Shown here: positions 43,855 through 53,020 of the stretch, one piece after another | How positions within the stretch are numbered: position 1 is the first letter of the stretch | How the letters are laid out: every line of letters begins with the position of its first letter | Source: Pseudogemmobacter lacusdianii | GTDB lineage: Bacteria; Pseudomonadota; Alphaproteobacteria; Rhodobacterales; Rhodobacteraceae | Length of the DNA: 64,000 bases | Direction of reading: 5' to 3' | Assembly: GCF_030848395.1 (NCBI RefSeq) | Contig: NZ_JAVDBT010000002.1 | Span: 124,001 to 188,000, forward strand | The notes under the pieces: generated by a model | Told to the model about the DNA's origin: nothing | What the model saw: only the letters and a program-made list of their open reading frames with translations | Databases searched by the model: none | Made by a program: the position numbers and the translations under genes

Positions 43855-45168
43855 ATGGCTGGTATCCCCCACGACCATTACGAGCCCAGAACGGGTATCG
43901 AGAAGTGGCTGCATAAGCGGCTGCCGATCGTCGCTCTGGCTTACGACACTTTGATGATCCCCACGCCCAAGAACCTGAACTGGATGTGGATCTGGGGCAT
44001 CGTTCTGGCTTTCTGCCTTGGTTTGCAGATTGTCACCGGCATCGTGCTGGTTATGCACTACACCCCGCATGTCGATCTGGCCTTCGCCAGCGTTGAGCAC
44101 ATCATGCGCGATGTGAACGGCGGCCATATGCTGCGTTACTTGCATGCCAACGGCGCTTCGCTCTTCTTCTTCGCCGTCTATCTGCACATCTTCCGTGGTC
44201 TCTACTACGGCTCCTACAAGGCGCCGCGCGAAGTGACCTGGGTTGTCGGCATGATCATCTACCTCTTGATGATGGCGACCGCTTTCATGGGCTACGTTCT
44301 GCCTTGGGGTCAGATGTCCTTCTGGGGCGCGACCGTGATCACCGGCCTCTTCGGTGCAATCCCCGGCATCGGCCCGATCATCCAAGAATGGCTCCTTGGC
44401 GGGCCGGCTGTGGACAATGCCACGCTGAACCGCTTCTTCTCGCTGCACTATCTTTTGCCCTTCGTGATCGCAGCCCTCGTGGCCGTGCATATCTGGGCGT
44501 TCCACACCACCGGCAACAACAACCCCACGGGTGTTGAGGTGCGTCGTGGCTCGAAAGAAGAAGCGCAGAAAGACACCCTGCCCTTCTGGCCCTATTTCGT
44601 GATCAAAGATCTCTTCGCACTGTCGCTGGTGCTGTTGATCTTCTTCGCCGTCGTCGGTTTCATGCCGAACTTCCTGGGCCACCCCGACAACTACATCGAG
44701 GCAAACGCCCTCGCGACCCCGGCACATATCGTGCCCGAATGGTATTTCCTGCCGTTCTACGCCATCCTGCGCGCTTTCGTTGACGGCGTCTGGGTTGTGG
44801 AGATCGCCAAATTCGTCAGCTTCGGCATCATCGACGCCAAGTTCTTCGGCGTGCTGGCGATGTTTGGTGCAATCGCGGTTATGGCGATTGTTCCGTGGCT
44901 GGACACCTCTTCGGTGCGTTCGGGCCGCTATCGCCCGATGTTCAAATGGTGGTTCGCCCTGCTCTGCATCGACTTCGTCGTTCTGATGTGGGTGGGTGCG
45001 ATGCCGGCGGAAGAGCCCTATGCGACCATCGCTTTGATCGCTTCGGCCTACTGGTTCGCTTACTTCTTGGTCATCCTGCCGCTGCTGGGCGTTATCGAAA
45101 AGCCGCTGCCGCAGCCTGCGACGATCGAGGAAGACTTCAAGGCCCACTACCCCGATGCGGCCGAGTGA
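43855..45168 (+). CDS. petB: Cytochrome b subunit of cytochrome bc1
   Basis: 437 residues, a full-length Rhodobacter-type cytochrome b with eight membrane helices. Haem-ligand histidines are in [25 protein letters not shown] and [12 protein letters not shown]. The Qo-site signature [14 protein letters not shown] is intact. It begins 12 bp after petA. Confidence 0.99.
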   Translation: MAGIPHDHYEPRTGIEKWLHKRLPIVALAYDTLMIPTPKNLNWMWIWGIVLAFCLGLQIVTGIVLVMHYTPHVDLAFASVEHIMRDVNGGHMLRYLHANGASLFFFAVYLHIFRGLYYGSYKAPREVTWVVGMIIYLLMMATAFMGYVLPWGQMSFWGATVITGLFGAIPGIGPIIQEWLLGGPAVDNATLNRFFSLHYLLPFVIAALVAVHIWAFHTTGNNNPTGVEVRRGSKEEAQKDTLPFWPYFVIKDLFALSLVLLIFFAVVGFMPNFLGHPDNYIEANALATPAHIVPEWYFLPFYAILRAFVDGVWVVEIAKFVSFGIIDAKFFGVLAMFGAIAVMAIVPWLDTSSVRSGRYRPMFKWWFALLCIDFVVLMWVGAMPAEEPYATIALIASAYWFAYFLVILPLLGVIEKPLPQPATIEEDFKAHYPDAAE

Positions 45169-45187
45169 CGGAAAGGATCAAGCCAAC

Positions 45188-45982
45188 ATGTTCCGCAAGA
45201 TCGCAATTGCTTCCGTCGCCGCGCTGACGCTGTCGATGGGCGCTGCCCAGGCAGCCGGCCCGGGTGGCCACGTCGAGGACGTGCCCTTCAGCTTCGAAGG
45301 CCCCTTCGGGACCTTCGACCAGTTCCAGCTGCAACGCGGCCTTCAGGTCTACACCGAGGTTTGCGCGGCCTGCCACGGGCTGAAATTCGTGCCGATCCGC
45401 ACGCTTGCCGATCCGGGTGGCCCCGAGCTGCCGGCTGATCAGGTCCGCGCTTATGCCGCGAGCCTTGACGCCGTGGTTTCGCCCGACGGCACCGAGCGTC
45501 CGCGCGAATGGACCGACAAGTTCCCCGCCCGCTCGGGCGAGGGGATGGGCCCGGACCTGAGCCTGATGGCGAAGGCACGCGCTGGCTTCCACGGTCCTTA
45601 CGGCACCGGCATCAATCAGCTGACCAAAGGTATCGGCGGTCCCGAGTATATCTACTCGATCCTGACCGGCTATAGCGGCGAAGAAGTGGTTGAAGCAGGC
45701 ACCACCTTCTACGAGAACCACACCTTCCCGGGTGGCAAGATCGCAATGGGCCCGCCGCTGTCGGAAGGCCAAGTCGAGTTTGCCGATGGTCATGAGGCCA
45801 GCCTCGAGAACATGGCAGAAGACGTCTCGGCTTTCCTGATGTGGACCGCCGAGCCGCATATGATGGCGCGCAAACAGTCGGGCTTCATTGCCGTGACTTT
45901 CTTGGCGCTGCTGACGGTTCTGCTTTATCTGACCAATAAGAAGCTTTGGGCCCGCGCGAAGGGCAAGTCCTTCGAAGCCTAA
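45188..45982 (+). CDS. petC: Cytochrome c1 subunit of cytochrome bc1
   Basis: 264 residues. A Sec signal peptide occupies 1-22 (SMGAAQA). The haem c site CAACH is at 59-63, and the axial Met is in [11 protein letters not shown]-terminal membrane anchor [18 protein letters not shown] is followed by basic residues. ATG 45188 gives the signal peptide; an upstream in-frame start overlaps petB. It closes petABC before a terminator. Confidence 0.98.
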   Translation: MFRKIAIASVAALTLSMGAAQAAGPGGHVEDVPFSFEGPFGTFDQFQLQRGLQVYTEVCAACHGLKFVPIRTLADPGGPELPADQVRAYAASLDAVVSPDGTERPREWTDKFPARSGEGMGPDLSLMAKARAGFHGPYGTGINQLTKGIGGPEYIYSILTGYSGEEVVEAGTTFYENHTFPGGKIAMGPPLSEGQVEFADGHEASLENMAEDVSAFLMWTAEPHMMARKQSGFIAVTFLALLTVLLYLTNKKLWARAKGKSFEA

Positions 45983-46006
45983 GATTTCTTCTAAGGTTGA
46001 TCCTTA

Positions 46007-46033
46007 AAACCCCGCCCAAAAGGCGGGGTTTTT
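46007..46033. terminator. Bidirectional terminator between petC and thiQ
   Basis: AAACCCCGCC-CAAAA-GGCGGGGTTTTT; T5 on the plus side and TTTT on the minus side. It serves petABC and the convergent thi operon. Confidence 0.92.
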
Positions 46034-46728
46034 CATTGGCCGAGATAGGCTTGCAAGGCGGCGGGTGGGTTGGCAAAGAGCGCCTCTGTGGGGGCTGGGG
46101 CATGGGCCGTGCCATCGCTGACCAGCACCGTGAGATCCGCAATCCGCTGGGCATCTGCCGGGTCATGAGTGACCATCAGCACCGTGGCACCGCTGGCCCG
46201 GGCGACCTTTTCCACCAGCGCCAGCATTTCGATTTTCAGCGCCGGGCCAAGCGCGGCAAAGGGCTCATCCAAGAGCAGGATCGGGCGGGCGCGCAGCATC
46301 GCCCGTGCAAGTGCCGCGCGGGCCAGCTGACCGCCCGAAAGCTGCGCCGGTTTGCGCTCGCCCAGGCCAGCAAGGTCCACTTGCTCCAGCACCTCGGCCA
46401 CCCGCGCCTGCTCGGCCTTTGAAAGCTTCAAACTGGGGTGGAGGCCAAGGCCGATGTTTTCCGCCAGTGTCAGATGCGGGAAAAGGTTTTGGTCCTGAAA
46501 CAGAATGGTCAGCGGCCGCGCGCCGGGGCTTAGACCGCTAAGGCTTTGCTCTCCCACATAGATCTCGCCCGAGACCGGTGGGAAGAAGCCCGCAATTGCG
46601 GAAAGGAGCGAGCTTTTGCCCGCCCCCGAAGGTCCGATCACGGCCACGATCGCGCCTTGCGGCAGCTCCCAATCGGCGGAGAGGTGGAAGCCCTCTTGCG
46701 CCAGCTCTACCGCTTCAAGCCTGAGCAT
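46033..46728 (-). CDS. thiQ: ThiQ, ATPase of the thiamine/TPP ABC importer
   Basis: 231 residues. Walker A GPSGAGKSS is at 32-40, the Q-loop in LFQDQNLFPHLT, the signature LSGGQLARAALARAM near 135, Walker B ILLLDEPFAALG, and the switch His in VTHDPAD. ATG 46728 (MLRLEAVEL) is the family start and overlaps thiP by 14 bp. Last gene of thiBPQ. Confidence 0.95.
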   Translation of the reverse strand: MLRLEAVELAQEGFHLSADWELPQGAIVAVIGPSGAGKSSLLSAIAGFFPPVSGEIYVGEQSLSGLSPGARPLTILFQDQNLFPHLTLAENIGLGLHPSLKLSKAEQARVAEVLEQVDLAGLGERKPAQLSGGQLARAALARAMLRARPILLLDEPFAALGPALKIEMLALVEKVARASGATVLMVTHDPADAQRIADLTVLVSDGTAHAPAPTEALFANPPAALQAYLGQ

Positions 46729-48235
46729 TGCGTCCCTTTCGATCGAAAAGCCAAAACAGCGCGAAGCTGCTGGCGACCAGAAGCACCGATGCCGCGGCGG
46801 CCACATCTTGTTTATAGGCTCCGCTCAGCCGTTGGATCACCAAGGGCAAAGTGGCCTGACTTTCGCTTGCGAAAAGCGCGATGACGCCAAGATCACCCAT
46901 CGACAAAGCCGCCGTCAGCCCGGCGCTGAAGCCCAAGGGGCGCGCCAAGCGTGGCAGGCTCAGAAGACGCAGTCGCGCGAGGCCGTGCAGCCCAAGGCTA
47001 TCGGCCAGCCTGCCATAATCGGTCTCCAAAGCCCGTGCTTCGGGCAGCAAGAGCCGATAGGCGAAAGGCAAGGCAAGCAGCGTATTGACCAACAAGGTGA
47101 CCGGCAAAGCGAGGCTTGCGGGTGGAATAAGCGGTTGTAGCAGCACAAAAAGTCCGGTGCCGAGCACCAGCCCGCTGGTCGCCAGCGGTAAGGTCGCCGC
47201 GATGTCGAGCCAGCGCTGACCGCGGGCGGCCCCTAAGGCCAGCACCAAGGCGGTGACGCAGGTCAGGAGGGTGGAGCCAAGCGCTACGGCGAGCGAGCGG
47301 GCAAGGGCGGGCCAGACTTGGCTTGGCAGGTCTAGAAGGCCGGATATGGCTGGGAGGAGGACGGCCAGCATCGGGCCGAGGAGGAAGAGGGTGGCAAAGA
47401 GGATGGCCGTGCTGTCAAGCCAAAGGCGCCAACCTGTAGGGGCGGGCAAGGGAAGACGGCGGTCTAGCCCCGCGCCGAAGCCTGCCTGTCGGGCTGCGAT
47501 CCATGCGACGAGGGCGGCGAGGCCACCGACCAGCACCTGCAAAAGGGCAAGGCCGGCAGCATGGGCAAGGTCGAACTCAAACCTAACCGCTTGATATATC
47601 GCGAGTTCCAAGGTGGTGGCCCTTGGTCCTCCGCCCAAGATCAGCGCCACGGCGAAAGAGGTGAGGCACATCGCGAAGATGGTGGCGAAGGTACCGGGCA
47701 GCACCTCGATCAGCATCGGGCGTTCAAGGTGGCGGTGGATTTCGCGCGGGGTGAAGGAAAGGCTTTCGGCAAGGCGGAACCGCTCGGCCGGGATGGCTTG
47801 CCAACCTTGCAGGATCATCCGGGTGGCGAGCGGGAAGTTAAGGAAAACATGAGCGATCAGAACGCCTTGCAGCCCGTAGATTGAAAGCGTTGGCAGGCCG
47901 AGGGCAGAGAGGGCGGTGTTCAGCACCCCGCTGCGGCCAAAGAGCGCCAAAAGGCCCATTACAGCGACGATCACCGGCAGCAAGAAGGGCGCACCGAGCA
48001 GGGTGATGAGCGTCGAGCGCCCGAAAAAATGACGCCGCGACAAGGCCTTGGCGACCGGGATCGCAAGGAGAACCGAAAGAATGGCGGAGAGCAAGGCTTG
48101 CCAAAGGGTGAAGCGCAGCGCCGACCAATCGGCGGCGGAGAGGCCGAGGCCCCCCGCGCGATAGGCCACCGCGACCAGAGGCGCGGTGACCAAAATCAGG
48201 GCGAAAAGCCCTATTGCGACAGCGAGCTTTGCCAT
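46715..48235 (-). CDS. thiP: ThiP, permease of the thiamine/TPP ABC importer
   Basis: 506 residues with about twelve membrane helices in two duplicated permease halves. The first half carries ERFRLAESLSFTPREIHRHLERPML (EAA loop) and the second DYGRLADSLGLHGLARLRLLSLPRLARP. Such fused permeases are usual in ThiP. It overlaps thiB by 25 bp and thiQ by 14 bp, so the operon is tightly coupled. Confidence 0.95.
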   Translation of the reverse strand: MAKLAVAIGLFALILVTAPLVAVAYRAGGLGLSAADWSALRFTLWQALLSAILSVLLAIPVAKALSRRHFFGRSTLITLLGAPFLLPVIVAVMGLLALFGRSGVLNTALSALGLPTLSIYGLQGVLIAHVFLNFPLATRMILQGWQAIPAERFRLAESLSFTPREIHRHLERPMLIEVLPGTFATIFAMCLTSFAVALILGGGPRATTLELAIYQAVRFEFDLAHAAGLALLQVLVGGLAALVAWIAARQAGFGAGLDRRLPLPAPTGWRLWLDSTAILFATLFLLGPMLAVLLPAISGLLDLPSQVWPALARSLAVALGSTLLTCVTALVLALGAARGQRWLDIAATLPLATSGLVLGTGLFVLLQPLIPPASLALPVTLLVNTLLALPFAYRLLLPEARALETDYGRLADSLGLHGLARLRLLSLPRLARPLGFSAGLTAALSMGDLGVIALFASESQATLPLVIQRLSGAYKQDVAAAASVLLVASSFALFWLFDRKGRNAQA

Positions 48236-49185
48236 TCTTCCAAAGCCGCTTGGCGGGTGGACTGTGCCTCAACATCCGAGAAAAGCAGGGATTTTTCCGG
48301 GCGAGTGGTCTCAAACCCCTCAGGCAGAGCGATATCGGTGGCCGGATACATCCAGTTGGTTTCCGGGATCACCGATTGGAATTCAGGCGATTGGGTGAAG
48401 GCCATGAAGGCCTGCGCCAGTTCTGGCTGGTCCGAATTGGCCAAGATGCCGCTGACTTCCACCTGTAGGTAGTGGCCTTCGCTGAAGGGAGCCCAATCCT
48501 TGGTGTCATCCTGCTCGCCAATCCGGTGATAGGCGGGGGAAGTGACATAGGAAAGCACCATATCCGCCTCGCCTTCGGTGAAGAGGCCATAGGCCTCGGA
48601 CCAGCCGGGGGTGACGGTGAGGATATTATCAGACAACCCGGTCCAGATCTCCGCCGCGCGGTCGCCATAGGCGGCTTTCACCCAGAGCAGAAGGCCAAGG
48701 CCGGGGGTGGAGGAGCGGGGGTCTTGGATGACCACCTTCAGATCGGAAGCGGCCAATTCTTCGAAGGATTTCGGAGGGTTGGGGTGCTTGGTCTTGTCAT
48801 AAACAAAGGCAAACCAGCTCCAATCATAGGGCAGGAAAAGCGCATTGTCATAGGCGGTCGGCAAAGCATTGGCGGCGGGCTGGCCATGCGGAGCGAAGAG
48901 GCCGGTGGCTTCAGCTGCGGCGGTGAGGTTGGTGTCGAGACCAAGGACCACATCGGCCTCGGAACTGGCACCTTCAAGCTGCAAGCGCGCCAAAAGTGAG
49001 GCGCCATCGCCACCCGACACGAATCGAACATCGCAGGAACAGATTGATTCGAAAGCCTTTTCCACCGCAGGGCCGGGGCCCCATTCGGAGATAAAGCTGT
49101 CATAGGTCAGCACGGTAAGCACGGGCGTTTCCGCCGCCGCCGGAATGGCGAGGCAGGAAATGAACGCCGCAAGGGAAATGCGCAT
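48211..49185 (-). CDS. thiB: ThiB, periplasmic thiamine/TPP-binding protein
   Basis: 324 residues. Signal peptide at 1-18 (CLAIPAAA). Family motifs are LTVLTYDSFISEWGPG at the mature start, VVLGLDTNL, PYDWSWFAFVYDKTK, DPRSSTPGLGLLLWVK and ETNWMYPATDIALPEGF. It captures thiamine and its phosphates for ThiPQ. ATG 49185 follows AAAGG. The leader contains a TPP riboswitch. Confidence 0.96.
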   Translation of the reverse strand: MRISLAAFISCLAIPAAAETPVLTVLTYDSFISEWGPGPAVEKAFESICSCDVRFVSGGDGASLLARLQLEGASSEADVVLGLDTNLTAAAEATGLFAPHGQPAANALPTAYDNALFLPYDWSWFAFVYDKTKHPNPPKSFEELAASDLKVVIQDPRSSTPGLGLLLWVKAAYGDRAAEIWTGLSDNILTVTPGWSEAYGLFTEGEADMVLSYVTSPAYHRIGEQDDTKDWAPFSEGHYLQVEVSGILANSDQPELAQAFMAFTQSPEFQSVIPETNWMYPATDIALPEGFETTRPEKSLLFSDVEAQSTRQAALEEWQSSLSQ

Positions 49186-49229
49186 CTTGGCACCTTTCTG
49201 TTGCGACGGATGGTCGGGCACAGGGGAAA

Positions 49230-49322
49230 CCGATGCACCTTCCCTCCGCCGGTATGAGCCGGTTCAGGTTCAACGGGTCCGCTTTCGCATCTCAGCCCGT
49301 TAGACGGGCACCCCGAGGTGAG
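49230..49322 (-). promoter_or_regulatory. TPP riboswitch (THI element) of thiBPQ
   Basis: On the minus strand the leader carries the conserved core CTGAGATG, then GACCCGTTGAACCTGAACCGG, then the late GGCGGAGGGAAGGTG segment, closed by a 5' CCTCGGGGTGCC arm. These are the diagnostic helices of the thiamine-pyrophosphate riboswitch. It ends about 45 bases before the thiB start, so TPP would repress translation or elongation. Confidence 0.96.
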
Positions 49323-49391
49323 GCGGAGCATAGGGCAAAGCGTGGGGGGTGCAAGGGGCCTTGGCGGCGGAAAAAGCCGGGGCTGATTTGC

Positions 49392-49430
49392 GTATGGATC
49401 AGGTATGGTTCAGGTATGGAAAACGTATGG
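49392..49430 (+). repeat. Four GTATGG repeats at exact 11-bp spacing
   Basis: GTATGG begins at 49392, 49403, 49414 and 49425; the central copies extend to CAGGTATGG. Eleven bases is close to one helical turn, so all copies face the same side of DNA. The 243-bp region between the TPP riboswitch and the terC terminator otherwise holds no convincing gene; a 70-codon frame across the repeats has no support. Confidence 0.7.
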
Positions 49431-49565
49431 CAAAGCAGCGCGCACAAGTCTGGGCCATAACTGGCGGGCAGGTTCGGGCCGAAAGGGCACGAGAGCGCAG
49501 CAAGGTCAAAGCTGGGGGCGTGATCGCTCGATCAGATCCGAGGGGATCCAAGACCCCCTGAGGTG

Positions 49566-49598
49566 AAAAAAGGGGGCCGATGATCCGGCCCCCTTTTC
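49566..49598 (-). terminator. Rho-independent terminator of terC
   Basis: Minus strand AAAAGGGGGCCG, loop, CGGCCCCCTTTTTT: a 12-bp stem and T6, immediately after the terC stop. Confidence 0.93.
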
Positions 49599-49602
49599 GC
49601 GT

Positions 49603-50604
49603 TTAGTGGTTTTGAGTTTCTTCGTTGCGGGTCTTCCACAGCGAGTAGAACACGCCCGCCGCAATGATGCTGACGGTGATGCCCAGCGACAGGTAGGGGT
49701 CGAACTTGCCATAGAAGTAGCTGTAGAACCCTTTGAAGCCGATGAAGATCAGCACCACAGCCAAAGCGTATTTCAGGTAGTGGAAGCGGTGCACCAGCGC
49801 GGCCAAAGCGAAGTAGAGCGCGCGCAGGCCCAAGATCGCCATGATATTCGCGGTGTAGACGATGAAAGTGTCGGTGGTGATCAGGAAGATCGCCGGCACT
49901 GAGTCGACTGCGAAGATCAGGTCAGCCACGTTGATGACGATCAGCGCCACCAGCAGCGGGGTGGCAAAGAGCACCATTTTGCCAGTGGTCGGATGCGGCT
50001 CGCGGACAAAGAACTTTTGCCCACGCAGATCTTTGGTGACATTCATGTATTTCGACGTCAGCCGCACCACCGGGTTTTTGGAGATATCCATCTCGCCTTC
50101 GGAGGTGAACAACATCTTGACGCCGGTGAGGGCCAAGAAGCCCGCAAAGATCAGGGCGACCCAATCATAGGCCGCAATCAACTCGGCCCCGATGGCAATC
50201 ATAATGCCGCGCAGGATGATGACGCCGATGATGCCCCAGACCAGCGCGCGATATTGGTATTTCCGCGGAATGGCGAAGAAACCGAAGATCAGCGAGATGA
50301 CAAAGACGTTGTCGATCGAGAGCACTTTCTCGATGATATAGCCTTGGAAGTAGCTGGAAACGGGGTTGGTGCCGTCACTGGTGACAAGAGTGCCAGTTGA
50401 CCACGACCACCAGATATAGCCGCCGAATAGTATCGCGATGAAGATATAGAAGGCTGAGAGGCGCAGGCTTTCGGCGACGCCAAGCTCATGATCTTTTTTG
50501 TTCAAGACGCCAAGGTCAAAGACCATCAGCGCGACCACGATGGTCAGAAAGACGAGCCACATCCAGAGCGGCTTGTCGAGAAAGTTCATATAAAGGAAGT
50601 CCAT
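49603..50604 (-). CDS. TerC/Alx-family integral membrane protein
   Basis: 333 residues with nine hydrophobic segments. The family signature EKVLSIDNVFVISLIFGFFAIP is near residue 92-113, with a second acidic patch NVADLIFAVDSVPAIFLIT near 215-233, the residues thought to bind metal. TerC/Alx relatives export manganese or calcium and load metal on exported proteins. It is monocistronic, preceded by a highly structured leader and followed by a strong terminator. Confidence 0.93.
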   Translation of the reverse strand: MDFLYMNFLDKPLWMWLVFLTIVVALMVFDLGVLNKKDHELGVAESLRLSAFYIFIAILFGGYIWWSWSTGTLVTSDGTNPVSSYFQGYIIEKVLSIDNVFVISLIFGFFAIPRKYQYRALVWGIIGVIILRGIMIAIGAELIAAYDWVALIFAGFLALTGVKMLFTSEGEMDISKNPVVRLTSKYMNVTKDLRGQKFFVREPHPTTGKMVLFATPLLVALIVINVADLIFAVDSVPAIFLITTDTFIVYTANIMAILGLRALYFALAALVHRFHYLKYALAVVLIFIGFKGFYSYFYGKFDPYLSLGITVSIIAAGVFYSLWKTRNEETQNH

Positions 50605-50642
50605 TCCCTCTGTGTCCTTTTGGGCGCCAGAGGATCAGCGGG

Positions 50643-50790
50643 AAAACGCCTTGAGGGGCGTTCAGGTCCGGGCTGATCATCGGGCGCTGTGTTCCCGATT
50701 GCAGTCCGACATCACGACTCGCGTCGTCAGAGGGGCCCGGTCCGCAGGTGCCATTTGGGGACTATTCGGACCGAGTTCAAGGGGGGGGAC
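50643..50790 (-). promoter_or_regulatory. Structured leader of terC with terminator-like hairpin
   Basis: On the minus strand, a long hairpin CGGTCCG/CGGACCG (about 50739-50774) is followed by CGACG-type stem ACGAC-GCGA-GTCGT near 50714-50727 and then AACGCC-CCTCAA-GGCGTT followed by TT at 50662-50643, 39 bases before the terC start. The arrangement resembles a riboswitch with an attenuator. TerC genes are often under the manganese yybP-ykoY riboswitch, but I do not see its conserved core, so the class is left open. Confidence 0.4.
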
Positions 50791-50820
50791 GTCAATAGTT
50801 CAAGGGGGGTGCGGCAATAG
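50776..50820 (+). repeat. Imperfect 22-bp tandem duplication upstream of aroC
   Basis: Unit 1 (50776-50798) and unit 2 (50799-50820) both begin TTCAAGGGGGG and end CAATAG. A degenerate third trace follows (TTGAAACGGGGGGG). It looks like a recent slippage event at a G tract. Confidence 0.65.
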
Positions 50821-50895
50821 GGCTTGAAACGGGGGGGCGGCGGCGGCTATGCGCAGGGGGAAATCGGGGCGCAGGGCCAGATCGGGAGTGCTGAC

Positions 50896-52005
50896 ATGAG
50901 CCTGAACACCTTTGGCCATCTCTTTCGCGTAACGACCTGGGGTGAAAGCCACGGGCCAGCGCTGGGATGCACTGTGGACGGCTGCCCTCCGGGGGTGCGG
51001 CTGAGCGAGGCGGATATCCAGCCTTGGCTCGACAAGCGCAAACCCGGCACGTCGAAATTCACCACCCAACGCAAAGAGCCGGATGAGGTGAAGATCCTTT
51101 CGGGCGTGTTTGAGGGGGTGACGACCGGCACCTCGATCCAGCTGATGATTGAGAACACCGATCAGCGGTCGAAGGATTACGGCCAGATTGCCCAGCAGTT
51201 CCGGCCGGGCCATGCCGATGTGACCTATCACCTGAAATATGGCGTGCGCGATCATCGCGGCGGTGGGCGATCCTCGGCGCGGGAGACGGCGGCGCGGGTT
51301 GCGGCGGGTGGCGTTGCACGCGCGGTTCTGGCGGCATTGGTGCCTGATCTGAAGATCAACGGCTATATGGTGCAGATGGGCGTGAAGCCGATCGACCGGG
51401 CGCGGTTTGAGGCCAGCGCGATCGCTGAGAACCCGTTTTGGTGCCCCGATCCGGTGATGGCCGAGGAATGGGCTGAGTATCTCGATGCCTTGCGGATGGA
51501 CCATAACTCGGTCGGTGCGGTGATCGAGGTTGAGGCGACGGGGGTGCCCGCAGGTCTGGGCGCGCCGCTATATGGCAAGCTGGACGCGGATCTCGCGGCG
51601 GCGATGATGTCGATCAACGCGGTGAAAGGCGTTGAGATTGGCGCGGGTATGGCGGCGGCGGCTTTGACCGGCGTTGAGAATGCCGATGAGATGTCTTTGG
51701 GGCCGAACGGGTTGGAGTTTGGCTCGAACCATGCGGGCGGCATCTTGGGCGGGATTTCCAGCGGGCAGCCGGTGGTGTGCCGTTTTGCGGTGAAGCCGAC
51801 CAGCTCGATCCTGACGCCGCGGGCTTCGGTGAACACCGCGGGCGAGGCGGTCGAGGTGGTGACCAAGGGCCGCCACGATCCTTGCGTGGGTATTCGGGCG
51901 GTGCCGGTGGGCGAGGCGATGATGGCTTGCGTCTTGCTGGACCATCTTCTCTTGGACCGCGCCCAGACCGGCGGAATGCGCGGGCAGATTGGCTCTGCCC
52001 GCTAA
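50896..52005 (+). CDS. aroC: Chorismate synthase
   Basis: Last enzyme of the shikimate pathway, an FMN-dependent 1,4-elimination from EPSP to chorismate. 369 residues. Signatures GESHGP at 16-21, [18 protein letters not shown] near 128-145 and [18 protein letters not shown] near 325-342 are intact. ATG 50896 gives the family N-terminus; the frame is open 24 codons upstream. It converges with the PCuAC gene. Confidence 0.98.
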   Translation: MSLNTFGHLFRVTTWGESHGPALGCTVDGCPPGVRLSEADIQPWLDKRKPGTSKFTTQRKEPDEVKILSGVFEGVTTGTSIQLMIENTDQRSKDYGQIAQQFRPGHADVTYHLKYGVRDHRGGGRSSARETAARVAAGGVARAVLAALVPDLKINGYMVQMGVKPIDRARFEASAIAENPFWCPDPVMAEEWAEYLDALRMDHNSVGAVIEVEATGVPAGLGAPLYGKLDADLAAAMMSINAVKGVEIGAGMAAAALTGVENADEMSLGPNGLEFGSNHAGGILGGISSGQPVVCRFAVKPTSSILTPRASVNTAGEAVEVVTKGRHDPCVGIRAVPVGEAMMACVLLDHLLLDRAQTGGMRGQIGSAR

Positions 52006-52009
52006 GGTT

Positions 52010-52522
52010 TTAGTGGTGTGAATGACCTTCGGCGGCGGCCTCTTCTGCCGCGCCGGAGTGATCCATTTTCGAATGATCCACGCCGCCGGGCGGGTCGATC
52101 ATGAATTCAATCTCGATCCGGCCAGCTTGTTCAAAGATCAGCGTGGCTTTGACCATATCGCCTTCGGTCAGTTGGGTGTTGAGCCCCATCAGCATCACAT
52201 GCGCGCCGCCTTGTTCAAGCAAGGTGGTGTCACCGGCCGGGATCTCAAGCGCTTCGACATGGCGCATCGAGGCGATGCCTTCGGCGTTGACCTCGGTCAG
52301 GTGAACCTCGGCGCGGGCGGCGATCTCGGTCTCGACGCCGATGAGCCGGTCGGGCGTGTCGCCTTCGTTGGAAATCGCCATATAGCCGCCGGCGGTTTTG
52401 GCGGTGGCGGCGGGCTGCGGGATGTTCGGGTGGATGATCTCAAGCGTGCCGTGATTGGTGCTATGCGCCGTGGCGGCGGTCGAGAACAGCATGGCGGCGA
52501 GGAGGGGGAGGACCAATTTCAT
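52010..52522 (-). CDS. PCuAC-type periplasmic copper chaperone
   Basis: 170 residues. Signal peptide 1-19 (STAATA). The copper site is His74, Met86, His108 and Met110, matching the MX21HXM core of PCuAC. A second His/Met-rich tail (HSKMDHSGAAEEAAAEGHSHH) can bind additional copper. PCuAC proteins deliver Cu(I) to the CuA site of cytochrome oxidase, often with SCO1/SenC, which is encoded at 14.8 kb. Confidence 0.94.
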   Translation of the reverse strand: MKLVLPLLAAMLFSTAATAHSTNHGTLEIIHPNIPQPAATAKTAGGYMAISNEGDTPDRLIGVETEIAARAEVHLTEVNAEGIASMRHVEALEIPAGDTTLLEQGGAHVMLMGLNTQLTEGDMVKATLIFEQAGRIEIEFMIDPPGGVDHSKMDHSGAAEEAAAEGHSHH

Positions 52523-52612
52523 TGGGGGATTCCTGTCTTAAGCGGTTTGGGAACGGCCCGGGTCATTGGCTGTGAACGCCAAGGCGGGCCGTAAATCTTG
52601 GCTCGTCAACGC

Positions 52613-52978
52613 TTAGGCCCAAGGGGGCCCGCGTGATCCGTGGCCTTTGTCCAAAACCGCAGGACGGGGGGCGCCCGAGGGTGGCAGGGTCAGCTCGGCC
52701 AAAAGGCGCAGCTCGGCCTTTTGCACTGCGCCCATGCAGGGCGGCACATCCACGCTGCCGGTCAGCTGGCAGGCGGGGCATTTCATATGCGGTTTGCTGG
52801 GATCCCAACTTGCGCCGCACAGACCGGCATCGCTGCCGCCGGCCATCACCCAAAGCGTCTCTAGTGCCGCCTCATCCTGCGAGGGCGCGCGATGCGCAAA
52901 GCCGGTGGCCAAAAGGGCCAGAGTCACCAGCGCAAGCAGCATCAGCCGCAGGGGTTGCAAGAGGCGAGACCGCATCAT
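52613..52978 (-). CDS. Small Cys-rich exported protein, DUF2946-like
   Basis: 121 residues. An N-terminal hydrophobic segment (LMLLALVTLALLATGFA) looks like a signal or anchor. CGASWDPSKPHMKCPACQLTGSVDVPPCMG supplies a CxxC pair plus His and Met, as in DUF2946-type proteins seen near copper genes. Start ATG 52978 (or 52975) puts the signal first. It is 90 bp upstream of the PCuAC gene on the same strand. Confidence 0.65.
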   Translation of the reverse strand: MMRSRLLQPLRLMLLALVTLALLATGFAHRAPSQDEAALETLWVMAGGSDAGLCGASWDPSKPHMKCPACQLTGSVDVPPCMGAVQKAELRLLAELTLPPSGAPRPAVLDKGHGSRGPPWA

Positions 52979-53020
52979 GACCACAGGATTGCCCCGGATA
53001 GACGGCGGGTGCAATGCGAC

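Noticed and set aside
49349-49561. A 70-codon gene between thi and terC
   Set aside because: It consists largely of the translated GTATGG repeats and has no ribosome site.
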